Assembly: GCA_021234155.1 (NCBI GenBank)
Contig: JAJEKV010000002.1
Location: forward strand, 34,055,123-34,119,122
Direction: 5' to 3'
DNA: 64,000 nt
From: Isoetes taiwanensis
Lineage: Eukaryota; Streptophyta; Lycopodiopsida; Isoetales; Isoetaceae
Of this stretch, positions 11,288 through 24,200 are shown one piece after another. A program made the position numbers and the translations under genes. The notes under the pieces are model-generated. The model searched no databases. It saw nothing but the letters and a program-made list of their open reading frames with translations, and was not told the origin of the DNA. How positions within the stretch are numbered: the first letter of the stretch is position 1; each line of letters opens with the position of its first letter.

Positions 11288-13892
11288 ACCTTAGAGTGCC
11301 TTTAAGAAAAAGCATTATCTCGAATCTACTCTTTATGATAGAAATTTTTCTAATAGAGTTTTGACAAAGTGGTATTTTGCTAGCTAATTTAGCATCAAAT
11401 TGGTCTACATGTTCAGCATATGCTTATTGGTTTGGAAAATATATCATAAGGACTTGTCTATTCCAAAACACACATTCCTACATGTCATATGCTAATTAAC
11501 ATGCCCAAGGATTGTACCTCATTTGCTACCAAGAACTACAAACTCCCAAGATTTAACATCATGATTCTATGAATACGAAGTTTTGTTGTTATCTTTAACT
11601 ACCCTTTTAGCTTTGAAGTTTTCAGATTTAGCTACCCTTTTATTCATTCAAGTATGAGCAATGAACCATTTAATCCATTGATCCCCTCTAAAATAAATTT
11701 GACAAAAAAAAAAAAAAAAAAATTATACAAGAAGCAAATCACATCAACACTCACAGGCATCAATGTTGTCCTTGCTACAACACCATAATGCTTTGTTCTC
11801 GATCTATATGTGTCTATGCACCTGAAACATATTTTGCCAAAAATGCATTCCATACATCCATGAAAATGTCGGGCACGCGTTTCTAGTTACCATTATAATG
11901 CTAATGTTGCGTTGATTGGCTGCAGGTACAGGTTCCTCTTTCTGTTATAACTTGCAAGCTTATGATTGAATGGAAGGATGTGAATCTACGAGCATCTGAT
12001 ATATCTGAACACTATGGTGCCAATGAAAAATGAAGAACTAAAATGGGAAGGTCTACTGAACATGGTTTTTAATATCCTGCTTTTGAGTTTAAAAATATGT
12101 TTTCAAATAACATATAAACATAGTATTCTCTGCTGTTGTTAAGTGGTTTTGCGTTTGATGAAACTGTTTATTTGTTAGTACAAAAGAGTATAAGACATGA
12201 TGGAAATACCACTAAGGAATATATCGGCTGTCATGCTTTCATCCGAGTCAAGTTTTGCTTTAAAGATGCACCTATGTTAATTATGCCGAAGGATATAAAT
12301 GCAGCTTGAATACCCCGACAGATAGAAAGGGATATAGTTACATGCATGCATGGTCATAGACTAAGGATTATTAGATGGAAGTAGCATAAATCATGGATGA
12401 ATGATACATAAAGATACATGGTTGGCAAGTAATAGAATAGATCTGGCTTTGCTAGCTGATCTGGATGAATACTTGTAACTATGAAATATAACAAAAGAAT
12501 GATATACATGATGGCTTTAAGACTTGATAGTTAAGTCATGAGAACTAAAGAATATAGACAAAATGTAGTTAAGTTTTAGTACTATGGTTCTTAAGGCATC
12601 AATGTCATCATGGATCAATTTCCTAGTATGGGCCGATAAGACTATTGCAGGGATTGACCGGAATAGATGTCGTGGCCAGAGGCTAATGCTTAGACTAGTA
12701 TGGACTGGGTTTTCTTTTTTTCTTCAGAAAACGAGAAAGACGAAAAGAACAAAAAAAAAGGAACATGCCCATGATGGCGTAGATAAAGACATGCCGCAAT
12801 GACAAATATTTATTGTGTTATCCCTTCATTTAAAATATATTTCTCTCAAAAGATTCATTCATATATCTTATTTCATATTTGGGTCTCTGTTGAAGGTGTT
12901 CCTGGCAAGACCTTCAACCTCAGTGATTTAGAACCTCCAAGTTGCTTAAGGCAACACCTCTATGTGAGAAAATTCCAAGGAAATAGCTCAAACAATAATT
13001 TTCAATCACTTTCCCAAATCAGAAAAAAGTCTGCCTCACAAAAAATGATGCCAAATGCAAACAAACAAAGATTTGATCATGATTTCTGATGCCAAAGCTG
13101 CTCAAGATTTCGAAGAATACTAGGTAAAAAGTCATCTGTCTTATGATCTATACAGATCATTCAAATAAGCATTCCTGACTGGGTCAAAAGTTGGTCAATA
13201 TCCCTGGCAGAGAGTGATTTTCTGTAAATCCTAAAAGATAGATCTTTTTTGAGTTTTGATGCTTGGATCTTCTTTCTATATGTTTGCACACCACAGTCAA
13301 GTACATTCTTTGCATAGATAGATGCAAAATATCTTGGAAATTTGAATTTTGGTCTGACAGACTGTCACAGACTATGAACAACAGCTTGAGCTTGGGTAAA
13401 TCGATCTGTTAAGGGCTCCTTTTTGTTTTTTTTTTTGAATAAGTCCTAGTGCTATGTGTGCTTTGCAAGTAAAAGAATATAGCTTACCAAGTGAAAGATG
13501 CAATGAAACACTAATAAGTGCAAATTCCTGGCCTGTTGATGCAAACACGTACTTGTGTCAGTAAAAAGTGCAATTAGGGTTCTTGACAGAAAGGCTCGAT
13601 ATATCCCACAGGAATTCTTAAGAAAGTTAGCCCGGGTTTATAAAGACAGATCCAGTTAGCATTATTAATAAATCGAGCTGCTATGCCCATGTATGAAAAA
13701 AAATTTGTTAATGAAGCTAGGCACGTTTCCCAAGAAACCCAAAATAAAGGTCTAAATGAGCCCTTTTTTGAAAATTCTTTTTTGCAAAAAGAATCTTTTT
13801 TTATGCTTTATACCAGGAAGAATTGCAAAATTAACTTATTGACTTTTGGCTCAAAAAAGGGGTGTGGAAGTGGTGAGCTGGCGAATAGGCAA
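11288..13892. other. No recognisable gene
   Basis: AT-rich with short frames. An exon-like piece after CAG at about 11,927 reads VPLSVITCKLMIEWKDVNLR and continues to a stop near 12,030, unidentified. Homopolymer runs lie at 11,703-11,721 (A) and 13,420-13,436 (T). Confidence 0.35.
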
Positions 13893-14805
13893 TGTGAGTT
13901 GGCAATATGATGACATGGCAAAGAGAGGTGATGAGGTGTCAAACATGTTGGCAAGGGATATTTTTTCTAGTCAAAATATATGATGAGGTGGAGGTGATGA
14001 GTATGACACGTGGGTGATGATGTGGAAGTGTTGGTGATGATGTGGCAAGACAACATGTCCCCTTAATGGTCTGAACAACTTATTTTGAAGAACCTTGAAG
14101 AAAATGGAATTTTTAATGGGGGTGACATGTATGTAGTGTGACATGGCAATAGTGATGATGTGTATGATGACTTGACAATTTTTAAGTGCTGACATGGGTC
14201 AATTTGATACTTGTGCATATAAATTGCATGCTCTAAGCAATTTTCTTGGCTTTTGTTGCTTCCCTTGAGAATTTTGTACTTTCTCTCTCCATTGACCCTA
14301 GACCATGGAGGTGGCCAAATTAAGTGGAATTTTTTTATTTTTCAAGATGGTGATGGTACGGTGGGTGTGTGAGGTATGAATGATGTATGGATGAGATGTT
14401 TTGACTAGAAAAAAATTCCCTAAGCCAATTTGCTATAGGAAGTGAAGGCTAAGCATGGAATTTGAGGTCATGTGGGAACTTTTGCATGAAAAGGAGGATG
14501 AAGGGCTTTAGGATATGGATCATATGAAATAGTCATCCCAAGAACTCAATAGAAATTCCACATACCAAGAACACTCAAGGGGTCTTCCAAACTTCAAATT
14601 TGCTTGCTCGAATCACCTTCTCTAGCATACTTGTGTGATCTTTCATGAATGTCTTTACCTTGGTTTTCAAGTGTCCACTTTATAATCCCTAGGGATATAT
14701 TCTCCTCAACTCAATAGTGTTTGTGCATCTGTGCGCAAATCAATATGCAAACATAAGTAAATCAATATGAATCTTGCTCTTCTATGCTGCCATAGCATGG
14801 CAGCA
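13893..14805 (-). repeat. 3' LTR of the 14-19 kb Ty3 element
   Basis: 913 bp, near-identical in order to 17,968-18,901. The inner end carries a 9-bp palindrome, TGCTGCCAT-AGC-ATGGCAGCA. It lacks a 21-base piece present in the other LTR near 18,366-18,390. It is unusually rich in GATGATG-type words, giving many TGATG repeats. Confidence 0.85.
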
Positions 14806-15567
14806 TCATGCCAAACAAAAGAACAGGCTGGTCCCCCAGCCTCTTTGTTTTTGCAACTGATCATGTGTTTGGCAGCTTAATGAACCTGCAACGGATTAAA
14901 AGAAGTGGGTGTTGGCAGATGATCAAAATGATATGTATGTGTTTGTGAATGTGGAAAACAGGTGAACCTGCATGACAAGCGTGATTGTTAATAAAGAAAA
15001 TGAACTGCTGGATGGGAATATGACAGCAGTCTAGTGGTTTTAGTGGGAGGTCATTGATCTGAAGTGTCTCAAATGGAACATGGGCAACTCTTGAGCAGAT
15101 TATTGTGGAATGAATATATGAGAGTGCACCTACATGTGACAACATATTTATTAGCACAATGAGCTGCTATTATGGTGGGGATGTATGAGTATGGAGAGAT
15201 ATGGAGGAAAGTGTGTGAATATGACATGCGTGACTGCAAATTCAGATGCATCTGCATGGAAATCAGAACTTAAGCAATAAGAACACTTGATTTGAGCTTT
15301 GAACAAGCTGACACCTGCATGAACCTCTCTGTCTTTGCATTAGTTTCAACAGTAAGGACCTTGAACATAAAAGTTTCAGCTAAATAACTTCTTTTATTTA
15401 AAAACACAAACTATTTCCTAAACAATCCTGCATTATTTTTTGTCCTTTTCTTCTTTTATGTTTTTTATGTTTTGCAATTATATCTAGTTCAAAAACAAAC
15501 GAGACTAACCTACCTACAAATTCTAAATAAACTTCTAACTAAATAAACTTACGGCCACATGTTGCTG
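14806..15567 (-). other. 3' untranslated part of the Ty3 element
   Basis: Between the integrase stop and the 3' LTR. Minus-strand frames at 14,861-15,257 are His/Ile-rich with no family resemblance and are probably chance. A purine-rich patch (complement of 14,828-14,850) may be a degraded polypurine tract. Confidence 0.4.
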
Positions 15568-18020
15568 CTAGTACCTCTTCAAGTGCAAGATGTTGATGGG
15601 ATTCAACAGCTCTCTGCTATCAAGTACATCCCTCAACCAATAGGAATCTTTACCTGCTTTCCCAATTACTTCAAAAGGTCCTTCCCAAAGGTTCTCAAAC
15701 TTTGCTGCTATATCTACCCTTGCCTTATTCCATTTTAGAACTAATTCACCTGATTTGAGAGTGCCTTGGAGCTTATGAGCAGCCTTGAATGCTGCTACGT
15801 CTTTGGCTTTCTTGATCAGTAGCTTCATACATGTGTTCTTCTAACCGCATCAACCTTATACATCTTTCCCTTAGTGCATCCTCCATTTCTAAATTTATTT
15901 GATAGGCCAATCTATGAGATGGGAGCTCAAGCTCGATTGGTACAACAGATTCTATGTTATAAACAAGGCTGAAGGGAGTATGTTTAGTAGATGCTTTAAT
16001 GGTGGTCTTATATGCCCATAATGCATCATGCATCTTCAAATGCCAATCTCTCTTGGAAATGCTGATAAGTTTCTTAAGAATTGACTTTAAAACCTTGTTA
16101 GTTGACTCAGCTTGACCATTTCCTTGAGGGTACTATGCTGAACTTTTAGTGTGCTTGACTTTAAAAGTAGCTAGAAACAAGGCAATAGTTTGGCTCATGA
16201 ATTGACTTCCCCTATCAGAGACAATTTTAAAAGGGATCTCAAATCGAGCACAAATATTCTCACGGAGAAATCTTGATGTGGTAAGGCATTTGTCTCTCTC
16301 AGTGGAACTGCTTTAGCCCACTTGGTGAAATAATCTGTGGCCACAAGGATAAATTGGTGCTGAGCTGATGAGGGGGGATCTATTGGACCTATAAAATCAA
16401 ATCCCCATGTTTGAAATGGCCCTGGAGAAATTATGATAGTCAGACGAACTGGTTGCAATGTTCTTTTACCAAAAATTTGGCATTTGTGACAACACTTAAT
16501 GACATTATAGCAATCTTTAAAAAGGGTAGGCCAAAAATATCCAGACCTTAAGATTTTCTTTGCAGTTGTATCAGCAGCAAAGTGTCCATCACAAATGCCT
16601 TCATGACAAGCTTCAATGATCATTTTCGCTTCTCCAGGATCCACACATCTCAGCAGCACTCCTTCTTTGTCAACTTTGCATAATACTTCTCCAATCAATC
16701 TGAATTTCTTGCATTTCTCCTTGAATCTTCTTTCTTGACTGCTACCCATGTCTTTTAACAACTCATTGTTCTCCAAGTAGCTCCTGATGTCAGACTGCCA
16801 ATCCAAATCTTTTTCATGAAAGCCAATCAAGTTAGTAACATAATTAGTCTCATTTAATCCCTCTTGATCCTCATGTTCAAACAAAGCATAAGGTAAGTAC
16901 GAACTAGGATTTTCAACTAAATTCACCACCTTGACAGCAATATTGTAAGCATGGATCTTGCAAGCCCATCTACATAACTTGGCCTTTGGTTGTTTCTTTG
17001 CAAACAGAAGGGATAAAGGATTTTGCTTCATATAGGCTTGAGTGTGATTGTTTTGCAAAGATGACCTTGTCTATCTATTAGGAACAATAATGCAGCTGCA
17101 CTTTTCTCGAGACTGGGATATCTCAACTCAGTGTCAGATCACATCTTGCTGGCAAAAGAGTTAACATGGTCCTCCTGGAGTAATGCCACACCAATTGCCT
17201 TCTTTGTAACACTGATGTAAGCTTTAAAGGGTTTGTCAGTCTGGAGGCTTCAGTAAGATAGGATGACATATAGCATTAATGATTGCATCAAACGATTCTT
17301 GACATGTCTCATTCCAATCAACCAAAATACGCTTGCTCTCATTCTTTGAGAATTTTCCAACTTTTGTGAGGTTAGAAATTGGGCTTATGGTGTGTGAAAA
17401 GTGGGGAACATACATTCTTAAAAAGCTAGTCATTCCCAAGAAGCTTTTTAGCTGTTTAAGTGTTTTAGGTAAGTTTCTTCAAAGCCTCTATTTTATTCTC
17501 TGCAACCTGAATACCTTTATTGGATACTTCATGTCCCAGCAAGTCTCCTTTTGAGCATAAAAAGACACACTTCTTTGGATTTAGCTAACACCTCCCTTTT
17601 TGCATAAAGCAAATAACTTTGTCAGACAATCAAAGTGGTCTTTACAAGAAGTACCTAAAGATTATCCAAGAAAACACGAAAAGTTGTTGGAGGCATATCC
17701 TTGAAGATAGTGTCCATGGCCCTCTGGAAGGTTGCTGATGCATTTATCAATCCAAAAGGCATTCTCCTCATTGCAAATGTTCCCCACGGTGTGATGAAAG
17801 AAGTCTTTGGCTGATCTTCTTCTTTAATACTTATTTGATTAAAACCTGAGAAACCATCTAAGAAAGAATAGATCTCTTTCCTTGCAACAGCATGTAACAC
17901 TTCTTCCAAGAAAGGCAAAGGGTAGCAGTCTTTAATAGTAGCCTTATTTAAATCCCTATAGTGGCAATGTGAGTTGCAATATGATGACATGGCAAAGAGA
18001 GGTGATGAGGTGTCAAACAA
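15568..18020 (-). pseudogene. Ty3 pol remnant: RT, RNase H part, integrase
   Basis: In coding order on the minus strand. Reverse transcriptase (about 17,966-17,655) shows HYRDLNKATIKDCYPLPFLE, FLDGFSGFNQI and MPFGLINASATFQRAMD, but where a YLDD box is expected it reads FLDNL followed by a stop. A thumb/connection piece follows (17,439-17,236, MGMTSFLRMYVPHFS). Integrase starts in 17,058-16,195 with the zinc-binding HHCC region (CDGHF...CCHKCQIFGKR), then the first two catalytic Asp (WGFDFIGPI, ATDYFTKW). The catalytic Glu survives at about 16,110 in NGQAESTNK, three residues after an in-frame TAG. The C-terminal part (16,039-15,568) keeps LWAYKTTIKAS and the GPF motif (WEGPFEVIGKAG). Several stops and frameshifts make it non-functional. 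Confidence 0.9.
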
Positions 18021-18901
18021 GTTGGTAAGGGATATTTTTTCTAGTCAAAACATATGATGAGGTGGAGGTGATGAGTATGACACATGGGTGGTGATTTGGA
18101 AGTGTTGGTGATGATGTGGCAAGACAACATGTCCCCTTAATGGTCTGAACAACTTATTTTGAAGAATCTTGAAGAAAATGGAATTTTTAATGGGGGTGAC
18201 ATGTATGTAGTGTGACATGGCAATAGTGATGATGTGTATGATGACTTGACAATTTTTAAGTGGTGACATGGGTCAATTTGATACTTGTGCATATAAATTG
18301 CATGCTCTAAGCAATTTTCTTGGCTTTTGTTGCTTCCCTTAGGAATTTTGTACTTTCTCTCTCCATTTTGACTTCTAGTGAGAGATTTGACCCTAGACCA
18401 TGGAGATGGCCAAATTAAGTGGAAAATTTTTATTTTCTTCAAGATGGTGATGGTATTGTGGGTGTGTGATGTATGAATGATGTATGAATGAGATGTTTTG
18501 ACTAGAAAAAAATTCCCTAGGCCAATTTGCTATAGGAAGTGAAGGCTACGCATGGAATTTGAGGTCATGTGGGAACTTTTGCATGGAAAGGAGGATGAAG
18601 GGCTTTAGGACATGGATCATATGAAATAGTCATGCCAAGAACTCAATAGAAATTTCATACCAAGAACACTCAAGGGGTCTTCCAAACTTCAAATTTGCTT
18701 TGCTTGAATCACCTTCTCTAGCATACTTGTGTGATCTTTCATGAATGTCTTTACCTTGGTCTTCAAGTATTCGCTTTATAATCTCTAGGGATATATTCTC
18801 CTCAACTCAATAGTGTTTGTGCATCTGTGCTCAAATCAATATGCAAGCATAAGTAAATCAATATGAATCTTGCTCTTCTATGCTGCCATACCATGGCAGC
18901 A
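17968..18901 (-). repeat. 5' LTR of the 14-19 kb Ty3 element
   Basis: 934 bp, matching 13,893-14,805. The outer end carries the palindrome TGCTGCCAT-ACC-ATGGCAGCA, so both LTRs keep a self-complementary tip. The inner end abuts reverse transcriptase directly, with GGCAATGTGAGTTG shared by both repeat borders, which suggests a deletion at that point. Confidence 0.85.
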
Positions 18902-19312
18902 GTCTCTGATAAGACTACTCAAATGAAAAGTATGCAAGAATAGAAGTTTTGTTATATCTGATGAACTTGCAGGAGACGACATTTTCTTTTCGCAAATCCT
19001 TAGTCAAAAGCGGACGGTCAAAATGGTATGCCTTCTTGGAAATGCTCTGGTTGACATGTCACCTGCATTAAATGACATTGTCCATAATAAAATAAAATAA
19101 AAAAAAGTAGAGAAAAAGAATTGATCACAATTCCCTTCATTTTCTTGCTACGAAACCCTCATCTATTGCTGCAACCATTGAGGCTTTTCAAATGCATCAA
19201 AAGCACAAGCAGCCCCTTCAATCATAAAAAACAATTTTAAGCTGCCGAAAAATTTAGGGATTATTGCGACATCCAACAGGAAAAGCTCTTACACTATCCA
19301 AATAAATACCCT

Positions 19313-19779
19313 GATGCAAATCTCAAAGATTTTTTTTGAAGGATGACAAACTTTATTGAAACTTCAAGCCAAAAAGCAAAATACAAATGCAGAGGAGGGA
19401 ATAAAGTCTCAGAGGATAATCATGATCCACTGAGTAGAACCACCAGCCTATGCATAAGACAACACACTCAAATAGGACTCAAATATCAACTGTCGCTTGG
19501 CAGGAGCAAGCGAAGAGCAATGGTAAGCCTTAACAATTCTAGCTTGTGCGTCTTGGAGGACAACTGCAGGAGGAATATCCAAACCCTGAAAGATAGACAG
19601 TCTTCTGCGCTTCCAGATGGACCATAACAACCATCCTGATGCTAAATGAAATGCTTGGCTCCGCAACTTATTCCAAGTATCCGGATAGACAGCCAGAAGC
19701 ACTTGCTGACTTGTCAATGTCACATGAAAAAGAGAAAGCAGCCAAGACCAAACAGGCTGGAGATGCAAATCTCAAAGAT
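19313..19779 (-). mobile_element. 5'-truncated LINE with 18-bp target duplication
   Basis: The 18-bp direct repeat GATGCAAATCTCAAAGAT occurs at 19,313-19,330 and 19,762-19,779. The insert between (19,331-19,761) ends on the minus strand with CATCCTTC and an A run, a LINE tail. Its minus-strand frame (19,768-19,448) reads LQPVWSWLLSLFHVTLTSQ and GWLLWSIWKRRRLSIFQ, the C-terminal part of L1-type LINE ORF2. The same wording occurs in the LINE near 52.5-52.65 kb (LQPIWHWIQCLFHTSLRSQ), so both belong to related families. Only the last 430 bp inserted, the usual 5' truncation. The perfect duplication suggests a fairly recent event. Confidence 0.92.
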
Positions 19780-21265
19780 ATGGGTAGATCAAGTTCTCTT
19801 CAAACTGCATCCTTTGCAAAGGCCCAAAACTATTTTACCAACTGATCAGATAGAAAGCAACTCCAAATAGTTTTTTCTACTCGCTTCACCCAGACTAATT
19901 AGCTTTACGTCAAGTTAGACGTTGCCAATAGATAGACTATATGGCTTGTTCTTCATGTATTAGTTGCAATAGATTCAGAGGTCTTACGCTTTTCATAAGC
20001 CTCTGATTCGACTTTCTCAAAAACGACGACGATCCATGGCTTCTGCAACCTATTCGGAGGAAAACGATGCTATCGAATGAAGCAAGCCTTTCCCAAAGCA
20101 AAGACATTACACTTCTGTGGAACCTAATATGAAGGCCCTTGAGCCTTGCATGTCCAGAAAGCAAAATTTCTTACAAAGAAGTCTGACTAGAGAGAAGGTC
20201 CATCGACCGGATGAATGCGGAGAATGGGGTTCGATAGGACAAGGAGAAGAACTGATTGCACAAAAGTACCCGACCCATTGCATCTCTGTATGCAATTTTT
20301 GTTCCAATTTCTAATTTCCATAACCGTTGATGTTAAAATTTCTGGATCCGATGACAAATTTAATTGCCACATCAGATTTTATTGAGGTGGAAGTGACTAC
20401 GTAGATAGGTTAGAATTGCAAGAAATGTTGTAGGCCCTATATATCTGGTGTGCTAAAAAAAAAAATCGATGAGGTTGGATAGGAAGGGTATTCAACCCGT
20501 ATAATCGCTGATTCATCTATAAGCCGAATATCTACATTCAGATCTAAAGGTATTCGGCTCATAATTCGGGTTGTAACTTTCAATTGCAAATAGAATGTAA
20601 AACAACAATCATTGACACTATTTTGCAAAGCTTGATCCGTGCACAAAAGTCAACATGCTCATCCTTAGTCTGGCATGCTATCGCAAAGGTAATCAATTTG
20701 CATGGCCTTGGTCTTTACATTTCTTATATTTGATATTCCTGCAGGGTTTTCCAAGCGCGGATCCCAATTGGGATGTCTAATTGAGGCACTAAACTATGTG
20801 GCGCGCATGAATTGCCAACAAGGAGTTAATGTATCCAAAGACCTATTCACAACAAGGAGTTAATGTATCTAAAGACCTTGCTCGTCATTTGCTGGTAGCA
20901 TGCAAGACTTAATCCTACATAGGCGAATTCAGTTGATGAAAAATAGTGGGCTACTTGTCTAGATTCCCTAATCTCCTCTTGTGGAAGTTTGGCAATGAGA
21001 TCAAAATTGAGGTATTCAACTTATGGAATACACAAAGTTGATTTAAAAGTGTCTAATACCTTAGGGTAGTCGACTTATGAAATACATTGATGTTGAGGGA
21101 AAGCCATTCTAGCAAAGTAGTTTTTTGAGTTTTGGGTATCGAATTGTGAAATAACCATGAAAGCTGAAACCAGTCTAGTACCCCTATCTCATGAGTCTAA
21201 TACCATTTATCAAATCCAACCCCAAATGGGAGCCAATAAAAGCACCGGAAAAATAGCGCCCGCAC
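19780..21265. other. No supported gene; short tandem repeat
   Basis: This is the region downstream of the RH58-like gene. 20,817-20,880 holds two tandem copies of ACAAGGAGTTAATGTATC(C/T)AAAGACC. With the LINE removed, a frame of about 45 codons crosses the target site at 19,313 and ends near 19,843; I do not recognise it. Confidence 0.4.
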
Positions 21266-24200
21266 TTAAATGTTTTCAAATTTACATGACAATTCATTTT
21301 CAAATCGACGGATCAAGAAAAGCTCTCTGTTATTGACAAACGTCGTGACAATGCACAGATCATCTTCCAGTGGCTTCCGTGCGGTTCTGCCTGCCCTATG
21401 GATGTAAGTGACTGATGAAGGTGGCATGTCAAAGTTATATATGTGCGTAACCTCGGGGACATCAAGTCCTCTGGAAGCCAAGTCAGTTGCAAATAAAAGA
21501 AATCGACCGCCTTTTAGCTCCTGCAAATATCACATCAGTATGAAAGAGAAGACTTTAAACCACAAACTTTTTTTAGACCATCAGACAAAGTTTTCACAAA
21601 GTTTTCACAGACAAAGTTTTCACAGCATAACGGATGAAAAGATTTTCACTAATCATGGCGTAGACTTTGCAGTATCACACGTGCTCTATCTTCAACTTTG
21701 TCCATGCTGCAGGCTTTGCATTATCTCCTGTTATGTATGTTTTCCAGCATCCACTCAAACTCGGCATAGCATGTAACTCAATTCCTCTTATTCCTGGATA
21801 ATTTATTTATATTCATATCCCATTTCTTTGTATATCAGCAGATCACCTTTTCTATTTTTGCTAATCTTTTAAAGCTGATATTTTCGCAAGAGCTATCACA
21901 CGACAATCTACTAGCATGTGGTTTGCAATTGGCCACCTCATTATATAATCAAAATTTTCTCTCAGCTCTTCTCTGTTGGAATAATGGTAATGGATTTAAT
22001 ACGATTCTTATTTTTTCCACAATGCAAACAACACATCCAAGTCTTTGGCCTTCAACCCTGTCAGCTTCATGACAGCCCAAGCTGTTATAGATATATAAAA
22101 ATGATTACGGTATGCTCCTAGTATAAAAGAGTCGTTAAATGGTCAAGGGATTCAATAACCCAACCAGTTCAAGTGGGCAGCTGATGTTTAGACTGGCTAG
22201 GTATAAACTTGCTTGCAAGTCATGTTTAGTTGGTCCATAGTCCCAGGGAAGTGCAACCACACCAGCATAAAATGGGAGGTAGGCCTGAGGTGTTGGCTGG
22301 CAAGGAGATCCTAGGTGCACTTATCCAATAGGACCGTCATTAGTTCAAGAACAAGGTACCCTCTAATAGATACGAAAAACTCGCAAAAGTGCATTCTATA
22401 ATTCTTAGGATCTAAATTATAACCCTGTGAATTTGCCAAAACAAGGACTACCCCATTTGACTAGTTCATCTGTTCCAGATAAAACTTGCTTTACTCCCAT
22501 GACAACATCTCCATTTGAAGTGTCAGTGATCTCCTTTTAATGTGTTCATCCAAATCGTGAAAGTCCACCAAGGCAAAAGGAGTGCTTAATTTATGCGCAT
22601 GTTGAATGGAAGCATTGAAGCCTTCTTCTGCCACTGCTGGCTTCTTGAATTGCTCTATATCATAGATTATTATTACCATGACTGCCCTAGTTACTGACGT
22701 CTTTGTTGAAACTGTATCATTACAGCCTGTGCATACTGCCATTACCTCTCTTGCCATTGCCATCAGACCTGTTGGATACACAACTCCATTCTTCCCAAAA
22801 ATGGCGTCTGTATGATTAATATCAACTCAGGTTAATTAACACCTTAAATAGTCACTGACATACCAAAAATAGATGTTTCAGGATCAATCAGCTATTGGTA
22901 CAGCTTACACCATGGATGTGTTTCTTGGCAATGGTGTAAACATTATGCCAATATTGTTAGACGGGAAAATATGCCAATATTGTTAGATGGTAGAAGAGAG
23001 GCTTTACCGTATACGTTGAGAAACGAGAATTAATATTAAGATCTTCCTCCAGGAGTAGCAACTTCCAACTATGAGCCGCATCAGAAGCCAAATTCGTTTC
23101 AAAAAATTCCATAAGTATACTAGTTGTTGAATCAAATCTTGCTTTCGCCTTAGCAGACTGGAAGAAAGTAACATTTCAATGAGCAAATGAGTATCTCCAT
23201 TACCAGTGACTCAAGATAACAAAAGCAATAAGCTGTGCTAATCTGTCCTCACCATCTCATTTACAAAAATAAATGCTGCCTTTGGTGAATCAGCAAGAAC
23301 AGTTGAGAACAACACCTCCAATTTATTTTCTGGTTCGCAGACCTGATTATCAATCCAAAGAATACCTTTGATCATTACAACCTTTCTTAGTAAAGAAACA
23401 TAAAATACAACTGAAGAATAAAGAATATATATACTTTATAGCGATGCTGAAGATTCAATGGCATCTTCTCAGTAGGCTTGATGCAGACATGGATCAGATC
23501 ACCCTACGGCATGAAACAGCATAGGTTAGTTACTCTGCACCCCTCCTATGTTCAGAAGACAATATTGCAATGCCCTAAATAATTTGCAAAATTCAGAAAT
23601 TTATTCTTCTTTAAGTTTGCCCATGTCTTTTTTTTGGAACAAAATGGAAGCCATAGAAACCTTAAACTGTAATTTTTACTCTCTTTTGCAGTATCCTCAG
23701 AAAATAATCTTTGAAGTATTGCACCTTTATGATAAGTCCGTTCCTAAGACATAGTTTAGCACCAAGTTTGGAAAACGCCAGGCGTTATTTGTATTTCCTA
23801 AAATATGGAAGTTCTTGGTTTGCACGAAGCAGTAGGGCACAACCCATTCCCATCCAATGTTGAAATAAGGACAAAAACCTTTTTAGGACTTGTTGGCTAC
23901 CTGGCTACAGAAACAGGAATAAATACCACACCTTTGCATGTCCAATGTATTACGAAATTCAGAGGGTCTCTTCTAACTAGTGCATCTTATTCAACGGGGA
24001 TTGACCTTGATAGAATTCCAAATATGTGTACCTTTGTCCACTTATTCTGTATGCAATCCTGAATAAATCGATGCTGCTGTGGAATAGTTGCGCTTGCAAA
24101 AATAGTTTGGCGTTTGCCCGATGATGAGTAAGCAGTCAAGAGCTTGTTCAGTTGCCCTTGATGAGTTGTATGTACTGAGAGATCTATCTGTGCTGCAGAT

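Larger units (their letters stand above)
13893..18901 (-). mobile_element. Ty3-type LTR retrotransposon, 5' half deleted
   Basis: Two direct repeats (13,893-14,805 and 17,968-18,901) flank a minus-strand pol remnant, so the right repeat is the 5' LTR. Read on the minus strand the LTR runs from TGCTGCC to CTCACA, the usual TG...CA ends. Between them are the C-terminal part of reverse transcriptase, an RNase H piece and integrase. Gag, protease and the first part of reverse transcriptase are missing: the 5' LTR is joined directly to the reverse transcriptase at about 17,968. Integrase wording (WGFDFIGPI, ATDYFTKWAKAVP) suits the Tat/Athila side of Ty3 elements. No target duplication was found. 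Confidence 0.85.

Noticed and set aside
10982-11364. Three overlapping plus-strand frames over the 10.8-11.3 kb region
   Set aside because: They arise from the internal repeats and TIR of the MITE and have no family features.
13971-14195. Minus-strand 74-codon frame also found at 18,045-18,269
   Set aside because: It repeats only because it lies in both LTRs; His/Ser-rich, from GATGATG-type simple sequence.
13893-18901. Target duplication for the 14-19 kb Ty3 element
   Set aside because: The bases outside the two LTRs (GGCAA and GTCTC) do not match, so none is claimed.
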